A DNA stretch of 64,000 nucleotides, from positions 310,001 through 374,000 of the forward strand of contig NZ_KB895454.1 of NCBI RefSeq assembly GCF_000374865.1, read 5' to 3'. Source of the DNA: Arthrobacter sp. 135MFCol5.1. GTDB taxonomy: Bacteria > Actinomycetota > Actinomycetes > Actinomycetales > Micrococcaceae. The position numbers were made by a program, and so were the translations under genes. The notes beneath the pieces were generated by a model, which was not told the origin of the DNA, did no database searches, and saw only the letters and a list, made by a program, of their open reading frames with translations. Shown piece after piece: positions 1 to 8,325 of this stretch (positions are counted from its first letter, which is position 1; each line of letters starts with the position of its first letter).

Positions 1-36
1 GCGCAGCCCTGGTTTCTTGCGGCCAGTTCGTGCCAT
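1..36 (-). CDS. secD: SecD N-terminus (partial, runs off window)
   Basis: Only the first 12 codons are inside the window, reading MARTGRKKPGLR from an ATG at 34-36, preceded by the purine-rich AGAGAAAG. The basic N-terminus directly downstream of yajC fits SecD, the first large subunit of the SecDF-YajC proton-driven export accessory complex in the cytoplasmic membrane. The identity rests on position and the short basic leader, because no SecD motif is visible in the part seen. Confidence 0.6.
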   Translation of the reverse strand, partial: MARTGRKKPGLR

Positions 37-67
37 TGTCGATCTTTCTCTTATTCGCGGAAGAACC

Positions 68-95
68 GCCGGCGCGGGCTGCAGCCTGCGCCGGC
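68..95. other. Hairpin between yajC and secD
   Basis: Two 12-nt arms (68-79 and 84-95) are complementary except for one position that would pair G-U in RNA, with a 4-nt loop TGCA. No T-tract follows on either strand, so it is more likely an mRNA-processing or attenuation structure inside the yajC-secD transcript than a factor-independent terminator. Confidence 0.45.
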
Positions 96-136
96 GGCAA
101 TCCGCAGCGGTAGAGGGAGGAAAGGAGCCAGCGGGC

Positions 137-532
137 CTAGCTGTCCTTCTTGCCCTCGTCGTTGAGGCGCTTCAGGGTTTCCTCGGGAGTCTCAGTGCCC
201 GTCACTGGGCTGCCCGTCTCCGGGGTGGTGAGCGAGGAAGCATCGTCGGGGACGGCAGGCGAGGCGGCGGCCGGCTCAGCTGCAGGCTCGACCACCTTGG
301 TCACCGCTTGGCGGTGCACGGTGGCAAGGTTTCCGGGGGACAGTTCAAGGGTGACCTTGTTCTCTGCTTCGTCGATGTCCACGATCCGGCCGAAAAGGCC
401 GAAGCTGGTCATGACCTCCACGCCCGGGGCAAACTTCGACTGGAGCTCTGCCTGCTGCTGCTGCGTCTTCTTGTTGCGGCGGAACATCATGAAGATGAAG
501 ACGCCGAGCATGACGAACAGGAGAATTGACAT
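137..532 (-). CDS. yajC: Preprotein translocase subunit YajC
   Basis: A 131-aa single-pass membrane protein that joins SecDF at the Sec translocon. The start is the ATG of MSILLFVMLGVFIFMMF, which begins the only membrane segment (residues 2-17). A basic stretch RRNKK follows, then the conserved soluble YajC domain with GVEVMTSFGLFGRIVDID and a Glu/Pro/Ala-rich acidic tail. The reading frame stays open for 77 codons upstream, but that part is Arg/Pro-rich and not YajC-like. The Shine-Dalgarno (SD) sequence is weak. It lies between ruvB and secD on the same strand, as in most actinobacteria. Confidence 0.93.
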   Translation of the reverse strand: MSILLFVMLGVFIFMMFRRNKKTQQQQAELQSKFAPGVEVMTSFGLFGRIVDIDEAENKVTLELSPGNLATVHRQAVTKVVEPAAEPAAASPAVPDDASSLTTPETGSPVTGTETPEETLKRLNDEGKKDS

Positions 533-741
533 TGGATCCAAGGGGAATTCCGTTCTTTTGCGTGGGTGTTGCCGGTTTTCCAGCGACGTCGGCCTCGCTT
601 CAGCCGGGGCGGGAAGTAGATGCAGGCAAAGCCTGACGGTTCCTTCCCCAAGCGACGGAGGCGTCAGGGCCACCGGCGAAACAAAGCGCCGAACGTGCCG
701 GGCGTCATACCAGTCTAAAGGGAAAAGCTGAAGGCAGCCTG

Positions 742-1827
742 CTATTGGCCTTCCGGGGCCCATTCGCCGGCGCCGGCGGCTTCTTCCCCGGAATCGAAAA
801 GGTCCAGCTGTTCCTGCGCGAAGACTCCCGACGGGATGGCGTAGCCCAGGTGCGTCCAGGCGGGCGCCATGGCGATCCGGCCGCGGGGGGTCCGCCCCAG
901 CAGGCCCTCGCGGACCAGGAAGGGTTCCGCCACCGTCTCCACGGTTTCGGTTTCTTCACCGACGGCGATGGCGAGCGTGGACAGGCCTACGGGGCCGCCG
1001 CCGAACTTGGTGATCAGGGCCTCAAGGACGGCCCGGTCCAGCCGGTCAAGGCCCTTCTTGTCCACTTCGTACATGTCCAGGGCGGCTGAAGCTGCCCGTG
1101 AGTCGATCTGCTCGATGCCGTGCACCAGCGCCCAGTCCCGGACCCGGCGCAGGAGCCGGTTGGCAATGCGGGGGGTGCCGCGGGAACGGCCTGCGATTTC
1201 GGCGAAGCCCGCGGAGTTCACTTTCAGGTCCAGCAAGCCGGCGGAGCGCCGCAGGACCAGCTCAAGTTCGGGAACGGAGTAGAACTCGAGGTGGCCGGTA
1301 AAGCCGAACCGGTCCCGGAGCGGTCCCGGGAGCAGCCCGGCCCTGGTGGTGGCACCCACCAGGGTGAACGGCGGGAGTTCCAACGGAATGGCGGTGGCGC
1401 CGGCGCCCTTGCCCACCACGATGTCCACGCGGAAGTCTTCCATGGCCATGTAGAGCATCTCTTCTGCGGGCCGGGACATGCGGTGGATTTCGTCCAGGAA
1501 CAGCACCTCGCCCTCCGACAGGGAGGACAGGATCGCAGCAAGGTCGCCGGCATGCTGGATGGCGGGGCCGCTGCTGAGCCGCAAGGGCGCATTCATCTCC
1601 GCGGCAACGATCATGGCCAGCGTGGTCTTGCCGAGGCCGGGAGGCCCCGAAAACAGCACGTGGTCCGCCGTCCGCCCGCGCATCCGGGAGGCCTGCAACA
1701 CCAGGGACAGCTGCTTGCGGACGCGGTGCTGCCCAACGAAATCATCGAGGTTCTTGGGCCGCAGCGCCGCCTCGATGGCCCGTTCTTCCGGCTCCTCCCC
1801 CGCTGCAACCAGTGACGGTTCAGCCAC
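742..1827 (-). CDS. ruvB: Holliday junction branch-migration ATPase RuvB
   Basis: A 361-aa AAA+ motor that drives Holliday-junction branch migration with RuvA. Visible motifs are Walker [10 protein letters not shown] (61-69), Walker B LFLDEIHR (109-116), sensor 1 GATT (158-161) and the arginine finger in RDRFG (171-175). A winged-helix DNA-binding domain fills the C-terminal third, with the conserved TPRGR and the glycine-rich FGGGPVG turn. The GTG start overlaps the 3' end of ruvA by 8 bp, so the two are probably translationally coupled. The length is normal for the family. Confidence 0.98.
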   Translation of the reverse strand: MAEPSLVAAGEEPEERAIEAALRPKNLDDFVGQHRVRKQLSLVLQASRMRGRTADHVLFSGPPGLGKTTLAMIVAAEMNAPLRLSSGPAIQHAGDLAAILSSLSEGEVLFLDEIHRMSRPAEEMLYMAMEDFRVDIVVGKGAGATAIPLELPPFTLVGATTRAGLLPGPLRDRFGFTGHLEFYSVPELELVLRRSAGLLDLKVNSAGFAEIAGRSRGTPRIANRLLRRVRDWALVHGIEQIDSRAASAALDMYEVDKKGLDRLDRAVLEALITKFGGGPVGLSTLAIAVGEETETVETVAEPFLVREGLLGRTPRGRIAMAPAWTHLGYAIPSGVFAQEQLDLFDSGEEAAGAGEWAPEGQ

Positions 1828-2464
1828 GGCTGCCTACGCGGTTGCCTGCCCGGGCGCCGTCCTGGCCCAACCAGCGGAGCGTGGTGCGCAGGATCTCCGG
1901 AACATTGCCGCGGAAGGAGACCTCGGGTTCGTCGGCCAAGGCCTTGTCGATGCTGCCAGACGCGTCTTTTTCGGACCAGCCAAGGCTGGTCATCGCGGCG
2001 ATCACCTGCGGCTTCCAGGCGGCCTCGGCGGGGGTTGCGGCGCCGGCCACGGGAGCGGTCCCGTGCGGAACGAGCTTGCCGGCCAGTTCAAGCACAATCC
2101 GGCCCGCCACCTTGGGACCGATCCCCGGAACCTTGGTGAACGTCTTGCTGTCCCCAGTGTGCGCGGCGACGCGGATCGCCTCCGGCTCATGGACCGCCAG
2201 CACGGCAAGGGCAAGCCTGGGTCCGACGCCGCTGACACTGAGCAGGACGTCGAAAACCTCGCGTTCGTCGTCGGAGGCGAAGCCGAAAAGCGTCAGCGAA
2301 TCCTCCCGTACGATCAGGGACGTGAAGAGCTGCCCCTGTTCGCCCACCTGCAGCCGGCTGAGGGTCTGCGGCGTCGCGTTCACGCTCATGCCTGCGCCAT
2401 TGAGGTCGATGACGGCCGTGGACAGGCCGACGTGCGCTACGGTTCCGCGGAGGAAACTGATCAA
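1820..2464 (-). CDS. ruvA: Holliday junction DNA-binding subunit RuvA
   Basis: A 214-aa protein that forms the tetramer gripping a four-way DNA junction and recruits RuvB. The N-terminal OB-fold begins [10 protein letters not shown]. Two helix-hairpin-helix motifs follow ([13 protein letters not shown] and [15 protein letters not shown]), then a flexible linker and the small C-terminal RuvB-binding domain with ALTSLG-like [10 protein letters not shown]. The start codon is TTG, supported by GGGAG seven bases upstream. A LexA-like site lies about 50 bp upstream (2513-2528). Confidence 0.97.
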   Translation of the reverse strand: MISFLRGTVAHVGLSTAVIDLNGAGMSVNATPQTLSRLQVGEQGQLFTSLIVREDSLTLFGFASDDEREVFDVLLSVSGVGPRLALAVLAVHEPEAIRVAAHTGDSKTFTKVPGIGPKVAGRIVLELAGKLVPHGTAPVAGAATPAEAAWKPQVIAAMTSLGWSEKDASGSIDKALADEPEVSFRGNVPEILRTTLRWLGQDGARAGNRVGSRG

Positions 2465-2512
2465 GGCCGGGCTCCCGTTGTATCGCCGGCCTCGCAGTGA
2501 GCACCCGGCTAT

Positions 2513-2528
2513 CCGAACATATCTACGA
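2513..2528. promoter_or_regulatory. LexA (SOS) box-like site upstream of ruvA
   Basis: CCGAACATATCTACGA matches 13 of 16 positions of TCGAACATATGTTCGA, a full-length form of the actinobacterial LexA operator (TCGAAC-N4-GTTCGA). The left half is near perfect and the right half degenerate. It sits 49 bp before ruvA in the 89-bp ruvC-ruvA gap, where it could give ruvAB its own damage-inducible promoter. Binding is inferred. Confidence 0.4.
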
Positions 2529-2553
2529 ATACCCTAGCAAGCGGCAGGGACAT

Positions 2554-3132
2554 TCAGCGTGCGCGGCGCGCCTTGGCCTCAGCCTCGGCCCACGCCCGCT
2601 GGGCCGGCGTCAAGGACGAACTGCCCGGCCCGGTGGTTGCCACGGCGGCACCGCTTCCGGCCCGCCACGCGTGGGTGATGGCCAGCGCCAGCGCGTCGGC
2701 GGCATCGGCCGGCCGCGGCGGCGCCTCGAGGCGGAGGATCTTGGTGACCAGCTTGGTTACGGCGTCCTTGTTGGACGAACCGCTCCCGGTGACCGCCGCC
2801 TTCACTTCCGACGGCGTATGCAGCGCCACCGGGATACCGCGACGGGCGGCCGCCGCGATGACGACGCCGGACGCCTGCGCCACGCCCATGACGGTGCTGA
2901 CGTTCAGTTGCGAAAAGACGCGTTCGACGGCGAGGACCTCGGGTTCGTACCGGTCCAGCCACTCGTCGATGGCGGTGGCGATCACCAGCAGCCGCCGGTC
3001 CAGCGATTCCTCGGGCGAGGTGCCCACCACACCGACGGCCACCATGGTGGCCCTGCGGTTCCGCTCGACGTCCACCACGCCGATCCCGCAACGGGTCAGG
3101 CCGGGGTCGACGCCCAGGACACGGAGCGTCAA
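2554..3132 (-). CDS. ruvC: Holliday junction endonuclease RuvC
   Basis: A 192-aa RNase H-fold resolvase that cuts Holliday junctions symmetrically after RuvAB branch migration. The acidic catalytic tetrad is readable as D9 (VLGVDPGL), E70 (LAVERVF), D143 and D146 ([12 protein letters not shown]), matching D7/E66/D138/D141 of the E. coli enzyme. The start is TTG with no convincing SD. The gene is separated from yebC by 35 bp and from ruvA by 89 bp. The C-terminus is Ala/Arg-rich, as in other actinobacterial RuvC. Confidence 0.97.
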   Translation of the reverse strand: MTLRVLGVDPGLTRCGIGVVDVERNRRATMVAVGVVGTSPEESLDRRLLVIATAIDEWLDRYEPEVLAVERVFSQLNVSTVMGVAQASGVVIAAAARRGIPVALHTPSEVKAAVTGSGSSNKDAVTKLVTKILRLEAPPRPADAADALALAITHAWRAGSGAAVATTGPGSSSLTPAQRAWAEAEAKARRAR

Positions 3133-3167
3133 CGCCGGTGCCGGGCCTTAGCTGGCAAGGCGGGACG

Positions 3168-3923
3168 TCACTCTGATTCCAGGGCAGCCTGGACTTCGTC
3201 GCTGAGGTCGGCGTTGCTGTAGACGTTTTGGACGTCGTCGAGGTCTTCGAGGGCGTCTGCCAGCTTCAGGAACTTCCGGGCGCCGTCGACGTCGAGCTCC
3301 ACCTGCATCGACGGGACGAACTCCACCTCGTCGGTGTCGTACTCGATGCCGGCTTCCGTCAGGGCCTCGCGGATGGCCTGCAGGTCACCCGGTTCCGAGT
3401 GGATCTCGAAGGTCTCGCCGTTGTCCTTGACTTCCTCGGCGCCCGCGTCCAGCACGGCCATCAGGACGTCGTCCTCGCTCAGGCCGTTCTTGGGCAGGTT
3501 AACCACGCCCTTGCGCGTGAAGAGGTAGCTGACCGACCCGGGATCGGCAATGGTGCCGCCGTTGCGGGAGATGGCCAAGCGGACCTCGGAGGCCGCGCGG
3601 TTCTTGTTGTCCGTGAGGCACTCGATCAGCAGCGCCGAGCCCTGGGGGCCACGGGCCTCGTACATGATCTCGGTGTAGTCCACCACTTCGCCGGTGAGGC
3701 CGGCGCCGCGCTTGATGGCGCGGTCGATGTTGTCGTTGGGGACCGAGGTCTTCTTGGCCTTGGTCACCGCCAGTTCCAGGCCCGGGTTGCCCGCGAGGTC
3801 CGGTCCGCCCATCCGGGCGGCTACTTCGATGTTCTTGATCAGCTTGGCGAACGACTTTGCGCGGCGGCTGTCAATGATCGCCTTTTTGTGCTTGGTCGTC
3901 GCCCATTTGGAGTGGCCTGACAT
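3168..3923 (-). CDS. yebC: YebC/PmpR-type transcriptional/translation regulator
   Basis: A 251-aa protein of the TACO1/YebC family. The N-terminus [20 protein letters not shown] is the family signature, and [11 protein letters not shown] and the acidic second half are typical. Family members have been described as DNA-binding regulators and as factors that relieve ribosome stalling; which role applies here cannot be read from sequence. AGGAG lies 10 bases before the ATG. It sits 3 bp from pdxT, consistent with one operon with pdxT and ruvCAB. Confidence 0.95.
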   Translation of the reverse strand: MSGHSKWATTKHKKAIIDSRRAKSFAKLIKNIEVAARMGGPDLAGNPGLELAVTKAKKTSVPNDNIDRAIKRGAGLTGEVVDYTEIMYEARGPQGSALLIECLTDNKNRAASEVRLAISRNGGTIADPGSVSYLFTRKGVVNLPKNGLSEDDVLMAVLDAGAEEVKDNGETFEIHSEPGDLQAIREALTEAGIEYDTDEVEFVPSMQVELDVDGARKFLKLADALEDLDDVQNVYSNADLSDEVQAALESE

Positions 3924-3926
3924 GCT

Positions 3927-4637
3927 TTACGCTTCTCCTCTGATCATGCGGATAAAAAGTTCGTGTACGCGTTTTTCGCCAGTCACTTCCGGGTGGAAGG
4001 AGGTGGCCAGCAGCTGGCCGGAACGCACTGCCACAATTCTAGCCGCCCCGGGCAGCGGGACGGCGTGGGAGGCGTGCTCCGGGTCCGCCGGTTCAACCTG
4101 GGCGAGGACTTCCACTCCCGGGCCTACCCGCTCCACCCACGGGCCGCGGATGAACACGGCGCGCACCGGGGCCACCCCTGATTCGGTGGCGCTGAAGTCC
4201 AACCCCTTGAAGTCCAGGTCGGTTTCGAAGGACTCCCGCTGGCGCCCGAACGCGTTGCGGCGGACGGTAATGTCCAGCCCACCGAATGTCTGCTGCGGGG
4301 CGCCTGCGAGGTCGGTTGCGGGATCCGCGATGTCCGAGGCGAGCAGGATCATCCCGGCGCACGAGCCGTAGACGGGGAGCCCTTCGGCGATGTACTTCCG
4401 GAGCGGATCGGCGAGCTCGAAGGCCCGGGCGAGCTTGTCGATGGTGGTCGATTCTCCGCCAGGGATGATGAGGCCGTCCAGGCCGTCCAGCTCCCGGGGG
4501 CGCCGCACCGGCACGCCGCGGGCGCCGGTGGCCTCGGCCGCATGGAGGTGCTCGCGGAAATCGCCTTGCAGGGCCAGGACACCGATCCGCAGGCCTGCTC
4601 CTACGCGCGCAGGAGCCGCTGAAGGGGGATTTGTCAT
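3927..4637 (-). CDS. pdxT: Pyridoxal 5'-phosphate synthase glutaminase PdxT
   Basis: A 236-aa class I glutamine amidotransferase that feeds ammonia to PdxS for vitamin B6 synthesis. It has [13 protein letters not shown] at 18-30, the PGGEST loop at 59-64, nucleophile C93 in YGSCAGM, and H215/E217 in SFHPE. The frame is open far upstream, antisense to murT, but the family N-terminus fixes the start at this ATG. GGAGG is very close to the ATG, so initiation may be weak or use another signal. Its partner pdxS is about 6 kb away rather than adjacent. Confidence 0.96.
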   Translation of the reverse strand: MTNPPSAAPARVGAGLRIGVLALQGDFREHLHAAEATGARGVPVRRPRELDGLDGLIIPGGESTTIDKLARAFELADPLRKYIAEGLPVYGSCAGMILLASDIADPATDLAGAPQQTFGGLDITVRRNAFGRQRESFETDLDFKGLDFSATESGVAPVRAVFIRGPWVERVGPGVEVLAQVEPADPEHASHAVPLPGAARIVAVRSGQLLATSFHPEVTGEKRVHELFIRMIRGEA

Positions 4638-4715
4638 CCCTCCAGCATACGGCCAGGCCCGCGGCCCGCGGTCCGGCAGCACCTTTCCGGCAGCGGTTGC
4701 ATGCCGTTGCTGGGA

Positions 4716-4721
4716 TATATT
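4716..4721 (+). promoter_or_regulatory. -10 element of a likely leaderless murT-gatD promoter
   Basis: TATATT in the extended context GGGATATATT ends six bases before the murT ATG at 4728, and no Shine-Dalgarno sequence is present. With normal -10 to start-site spacing the transcript would begin at the A of the ATG. No good -35 hexamer was found. Confidence 0.5.
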
Positions 4722-4727
4722 CAAAAC

Positions 4728-6020
4728 ATGGTCTTCTTCAGTGTTCCGCTCGGCAAGCTGGTCCGCCGGGTATCCCGGCTTCGGGGCGGCGGCTCGGCCC
4801 TGCCGGGCCTGGTGGTCGAGAAAATCGATCCCGGGTTCATGCGGCGGACGCTCAGCACCCTCCCCCACGGCGTGGCCGTCGTCAGCGGCACCAACGGCAA
4901 GACCACCACCACGAAAATGGTGGTTGAACTGCTCGAAAGCCAGGGTCTGAAGGTTTTCACCAACCGCACCGGGAGCAACTTCACCCGCGGCGTGGCGGCG
5001 GCGCTCCTGGGCGAAGTGGACTGGCGTGGCCGGCTGGACGCCGACGTCGCGGTCCTGGAACTCGACGAAGCCCACGCGGTGCACTTCGTGAACAGCGTCC
5101 CGCCCCGCTACTGCCTGCTGCTGAATGTGCTGCGCGACCAACTGGACCGCTTTGGCGAGATCGATAAGACCGCCCAGCTGCTCCAGCACATCGCCGCCAA
5201 GACCACCGGAACCGTTGTCCTGAACCGTGAGGACCCGCGGGTGGCACGCATCGCGGACACCCTCACCGGCCAGGAGGTCAAGTACTTCGGCCTGGACGAA
5301 TCGTTGCTGGGAACCTTCCCCAACGACGACGACATGCGCGCAGCCCCCGGCAGCCCAGCCCCGGCGGGCCTGCCGCAGAAGCCGCAGGCCGACGTCGTAC
5401 TGCTGAAGGTGGGCGCGGACAGCGCCGAGTTTGCGTACGACGGCGGCACGTTCACCACGGCAATGAAGCTGCGGGGCGTGTACAACATCTTCAACGCCGC
5501 AGCGGCACTGACGCTGGCCCGCAGCATTTGCGGCGGCGGCGCCGCCACCGCCAACCACGCCACCTTGCTGGAGGCGCTGTCCCGGGTGGCGCCCGCGTTT
5601 GGACGCGGCGAAAGCCTGACCGTTGACGGCCTGCCGCTTGACCTTGTCCTGGTGAAGAACCCCAGCGGATTCCGGCTGGGGCTCAAGTCCTTCCCGGCCG
5701 GCGGGTACGCCACCATGATCGCGATCAATGACAACTACGCCGACGGCCGGGACATGTCCTGGCTGTGGGATGTGGAATTCGATTCCCTCCGGGCCGAAGG
5801 TGTTGACCAGCTGACCGGTTCCAGGGCCTATGACATGGCGCTGCGGCTGCAATATGATGACGTCCGCATCGGCGCCGTCCAGCCCGAGATCGCCCCCGCG
5901 CTGGCGGCTTTCATCAGGGAAGGACGCGGAAAGCCCAAGCGGATCTTCTGCACATACACCGCCATGCTGGCCATCCGCCGTGAGCTGGCCAAAATCACCA
6001 CCGTGGAGGTTGTCTCGTGA
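4728..6020 (+). CDS. murT: Lipid II isoglutaminyl synthase, Mur-ligase subunit MurT
   Basis: A 430-aa ATP-dependent subunit that activates the D-Glu alpha-carboxyl of lipid II for amidation by GatD. The Mur-ligase P-loop [12 protein letters not shown] lies near residue 55, [11 protein letters not shown] and ELDEAH follow, and the C-terminal DUF1727 domain ends the protein. Only three cysteines are present, all outside a CxxC pair, so the Cys4 zinc ribbon known from staphylococcal MurT is not visible. The ATG at 4728 is chosen over an upstream ATG at 4701 because the -10 element falls between them. It overlaps gatD by 4 bp. Confidence 0.9.
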   Translation: MVFFSVPLGKLVRRVSRLRGGGSALPGLVVEKIDPGFMRRTLSTLPHGVAVVSGTNGKTTTTKMVVELLESQGLKVFTNRTGSNFTRGVAAALLGEVDWRGRLDADVAVLELDEAHAVHFVNSVPPRYCLLLNVLRDQLDRFGEIDKTAQLLQHIAAKTTGTVVLNREDPRVARIADTLTGQEVKYFGLDESLLGTFPNDDDMRAAPGSPAPAGLPQKPQADVVLLKVGADSAEFAYDGGTFTTAMKLRGVYNIFNAAAALTLARSICGGGAATANHATLLEALSRVAPAFGRGESLTVDGLPLDLVLVKNPSGFRLGLKSFPAGGYATMIAINDNYADGRDMSWLWDVEFDSLRAEGVDQLTGSRAYDMALRLQYDDVRIGAVQPEIAPALAAFIREGRGKPKRIFCTYTAMLAIRRELAKITTVEVVS

Positions 6021-6772
6021 ACCCAGCCGAAGCCTCGACCGCTGCCGCTCCGTCCAAGGGCACGCTCCGAGTGGTGCAGCTTTACCCGCGGGACATGAAC
6101 ATTTACGGCGACTGGGGCAACGCCCTTGTCCTGCAACGCAGGATCGCCTGGCACGGCTACACGCCCGATGTCCTTGAATACAACGTGGGCGATCCTTTTC
6201 CCGACAATGTGGACATCATCGTCGGTGGCGGCGGCCAGGACAGCGGGCAGCTGGCGATCCAGGACGATCTGCAGGCCCGGGCCGGCGAATTGCGGGAACT
6301 GGCCGAAGAAGGGGCGCCCATGCTGGTCATTTGCGGCCTCTACCAGCTTTTTGGCCGCTTCTTCAAGACCCGCACCGGTGCAGTGATTCCGGGCATCGGC
6401 ATCCTTGACGTCGAAACCCACGGCACGGACGAGCGCCTGATCGGTAATGTCAAGGTGTCAACCAGCGAGTTCGGCGAAGTCCTTGGCTACGAAAATCACA
6501 GCGGGCAAACCACCCTGGGCAGCGGGGTCAGGCCCCTGGGCACGGTTCCCAAGGGCACAGGAAACAACAGCACTGACGGCCACGAAGGTGCCCGGTACCG
6601 CAATATTGTGGCCAGCTACCTGCACGGTTCCCTGCTGCCGAAGAACCCGGCCATTGCAGACTTCCTGATCCGGACCGCGGCAGAACGAAAGTTCGGCAGC
6701 TTCTCCCCCGGAACACCGGACGATGCCTACGCTGTCCTGGCGCGGGAGCACGCAGCCCGCAGGCCCCGCTAA
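6017..6772 (+). CDS. gatD: Lipid II isoglutaminyl synthase, glutaminase subunit GatD
   Basis: A 251-aa class I glutaminase-like protein that supplies ammonia to MurT, converting D-Glu of the peptidoglycan stem to D-isoglutamine. The nucleophile is C106 in [10 protein letters not shown] and the conserved His is H203 in [12 protein letters not shown]. The GTG start overlaps the murT stop (GTGA), a standard coupling arrangement for an obligate complex. It converges on the flavoprotein gene that follows, with a 28-bp gap. Confidence 0.94.
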   Translation: MNPAEASTAAAPSKGTLRVVQLYPRDMNIYGDWGNALVLQRRIAWHGYTPDVLEYNVGDPFPDNVDIIVGGGGQDSGQLAIQDDLQARAGELRELAEEGAPMLVICGLYQLFGRFFKTRTGAVIPGIGILDVETHGTDERLIGNVKVSTSEFGEVLGYENHSGQTTLGSGVRPLGTVPKGTGNNSTDGHEGARYRNIVASYLHGSLLPKNPAIADFLIRTAAERKFGSFSPGTPDDAYAVLAREHAARRPR

Positions 6773-6800
6773 AGTCACTGCCGCACGCGGGCGCCGCCGC

Positions 6801-8162
6801 CTAGCGCCATTGAAAATACTCGCGGTGGATGTTGGCCCGGCGGACTCCGGCTGCCCGGAAGGCCTTCCGGAACTGGCGCAGCATGGTGTCCGGGCCGCCC
6901 ATGAACACCGACAGCCTGCGCGGTTCGGTGCCCACGGCTTCCAGGACCGACTCAGGGGTCAGGCGGCCGTCCGCCGCGGTGTCCACCATGTGGACCATAA
7001 GCCGCGGATGGTTCCTGGCGACGGCGGCGATCTCGTCGGCGAACGGGGAGGGTCCCGCCGACGTGACGAAGAAATGGACGTTTTCATGCAATTCCCCGTC
7101 GAGTGACCGGAGCCAGCTGAGGAACGGCGTGATGCCCACGCCGCCGGCGATCCAGACCTGGTCAAATGTGCCGCGGTGCCGGTCGAAACGTCCGTAGGGG
7201 CCGCCGACCACCGCCGGCATCCCCGGCTGGATGACGTCCGGAAGCCTGGTGGTGTGGTCCCCCAGAGCCTTCACCGTGATGCTGATGCCGCCCTCGCCCG
7301 CGGGCCCGGAAATGGAAAATGGATGCCGCTGCCAGCCTTCTGCCGTTTCCAGGTAGATCATGGCAAACTGCCCGGGTTTGAAACCCAGGGGGCGGCCCAG
7401 GGGACGGAGGGCCACCTCCACCAGGTCCGCAGCGACCGTCCGGACGCCCGATACCTGGTAATCGTGGTGCGGCAGGAAGTGGCGGGAAAGCAGCTCCCGA
7501 TAGGCATAGAACGCCAGACCCGTCGCCCCGATGGCCACGTAGCTCCACCGCAACGCGGGGGCCGCCTCGAAGGCGCTGGCATCCAGCAGACCGTGCAGGA
7601 ATCCGGCAGCCACGAACAGACCGGTCAGCCGGTGGAAGCCGCGCCAGCGTTCATAGCCACCGAGCACGCGGCCTGCCAGTTGGAAGGCCCGGGTTTGCAG
7701 CGAGGCGATGACGACGCGGCGGGCGGCCGCCGGAAGCATGGTCCGCCACCGCGGGAGGACAGCCCACACCACCAGCGCAATAAGGCCGCAGATGGCCACC
7801 ACGGCCAGCGTTTTGCCCAGGCTCGTGGCCTCGGGGCTGGCCGCAAATTCAATGTGCGGCAGCAACAGGACAGTTGCCGTGATGGCCGCCCTCCGGTGCC
7901 AGATGGCCGCGTGGTCAATTCCGCCAAAAATCGGTTCGACGTGCGGGAGCGTGCTGACCAGGACCAAGGCAATCGAGTACAGCAGGACCGACTCCCCGCC
8001 GAAAAGCTGACCCACGTAGCCAAGGACAGGTTCCCCCGCCGGACGCACCGCGTACCAGAACAAGGCGTACGCCACTGCCAACACCAGCACCGCCCCGGGA
8101 CCCATCCAGCGGAGGGGCATTCCCAGGATGGCGGCCCGTGGCCTCTTGGCAGGCTTGGTCAT
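6801..8162 (-). CDS. Ferric-reductase-like transmembrane flavoprotein oxidoreductase
   Basis: A 453-aa membrane protein. Its N-terminal half has about six hydrophobic segments of the ferric reductase/NADPH-oxidase type, with histidines in PHVEP, LLPHIEF and GFLHGLL that could bind haem. The C-terminal half is an FNR-like module with the FAD motif HPFSISG, the NAD(P) motif GGVGITPFLSWL and the ending REYFQW. It would pass electrons from NAD(P)H across the membrane; the acceptor is unknown. The ATG at 8160-8162 has AAGGGA upstream, and the frame continues 29 codons further without family similarity. It is divergent from the M3 peptidase. Confidence 0.85.
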   Translation of the reverse strand: MTKPAKRPRAAILGMPLRWMGPGAVLVLAVAYALFWYAVRPAGEPVLGYVGQLFGGESVLLYSIALVLVSTLPHVEPIFGGIDHAAIWHRRAAITATVLLLPHIEFAASPEATSLGKTLAVVAICGLIALVVWAVLPRWRTMLPAAARRVVIASLQTRAFQLAGRVLGGYERWRGFHRLTGLFVAAGFLHGLLDASAFEAAPALRWSYVAIGATGLAFYAYRELLSRHFLPHHDYQVSGVRTVAADLVEVALRPLGRPLGFKPGQFAMIYLETAEGWQRHPFSISGPAGEGGISITVKALGDHTTRLPDVIQPGMPAVVGGPYGRFDRHRGTFDQVWIAGGVGITPFLSWLRSLDGELHENVHFFVTSAGPSPFADEIAAVARNHPRLMVHMVDTAADGRLTPESVLEAVGTEPRRLSVFMGGPDTMLRQFRKAFRAAGVRRANIHREYFQWR

Positions 8163-8325
8163 TGGCCGGATCCCTTCGTGGTGGCAACCTGCTGCGGATC
8201 CAGGCAAAGGACACGCAAAGTGCGGGCCGTTCGTGGCACGCACTCGCAATTCTAGGGAGGGCCACGCGCCGCAGCCGCCTTTTCGGATAATTGAGAAGCG
8301 TGGCCTGCTGTGAAAGGTTTACCCC

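Noticed and set aside
4638..5852. Upstream extension of the pdxT frame to 641 codons
   Set aside because: The extension is antisense to murT and has no family similarity; PdxT proteins are about 200-240 aa and start at the chosen ATG.
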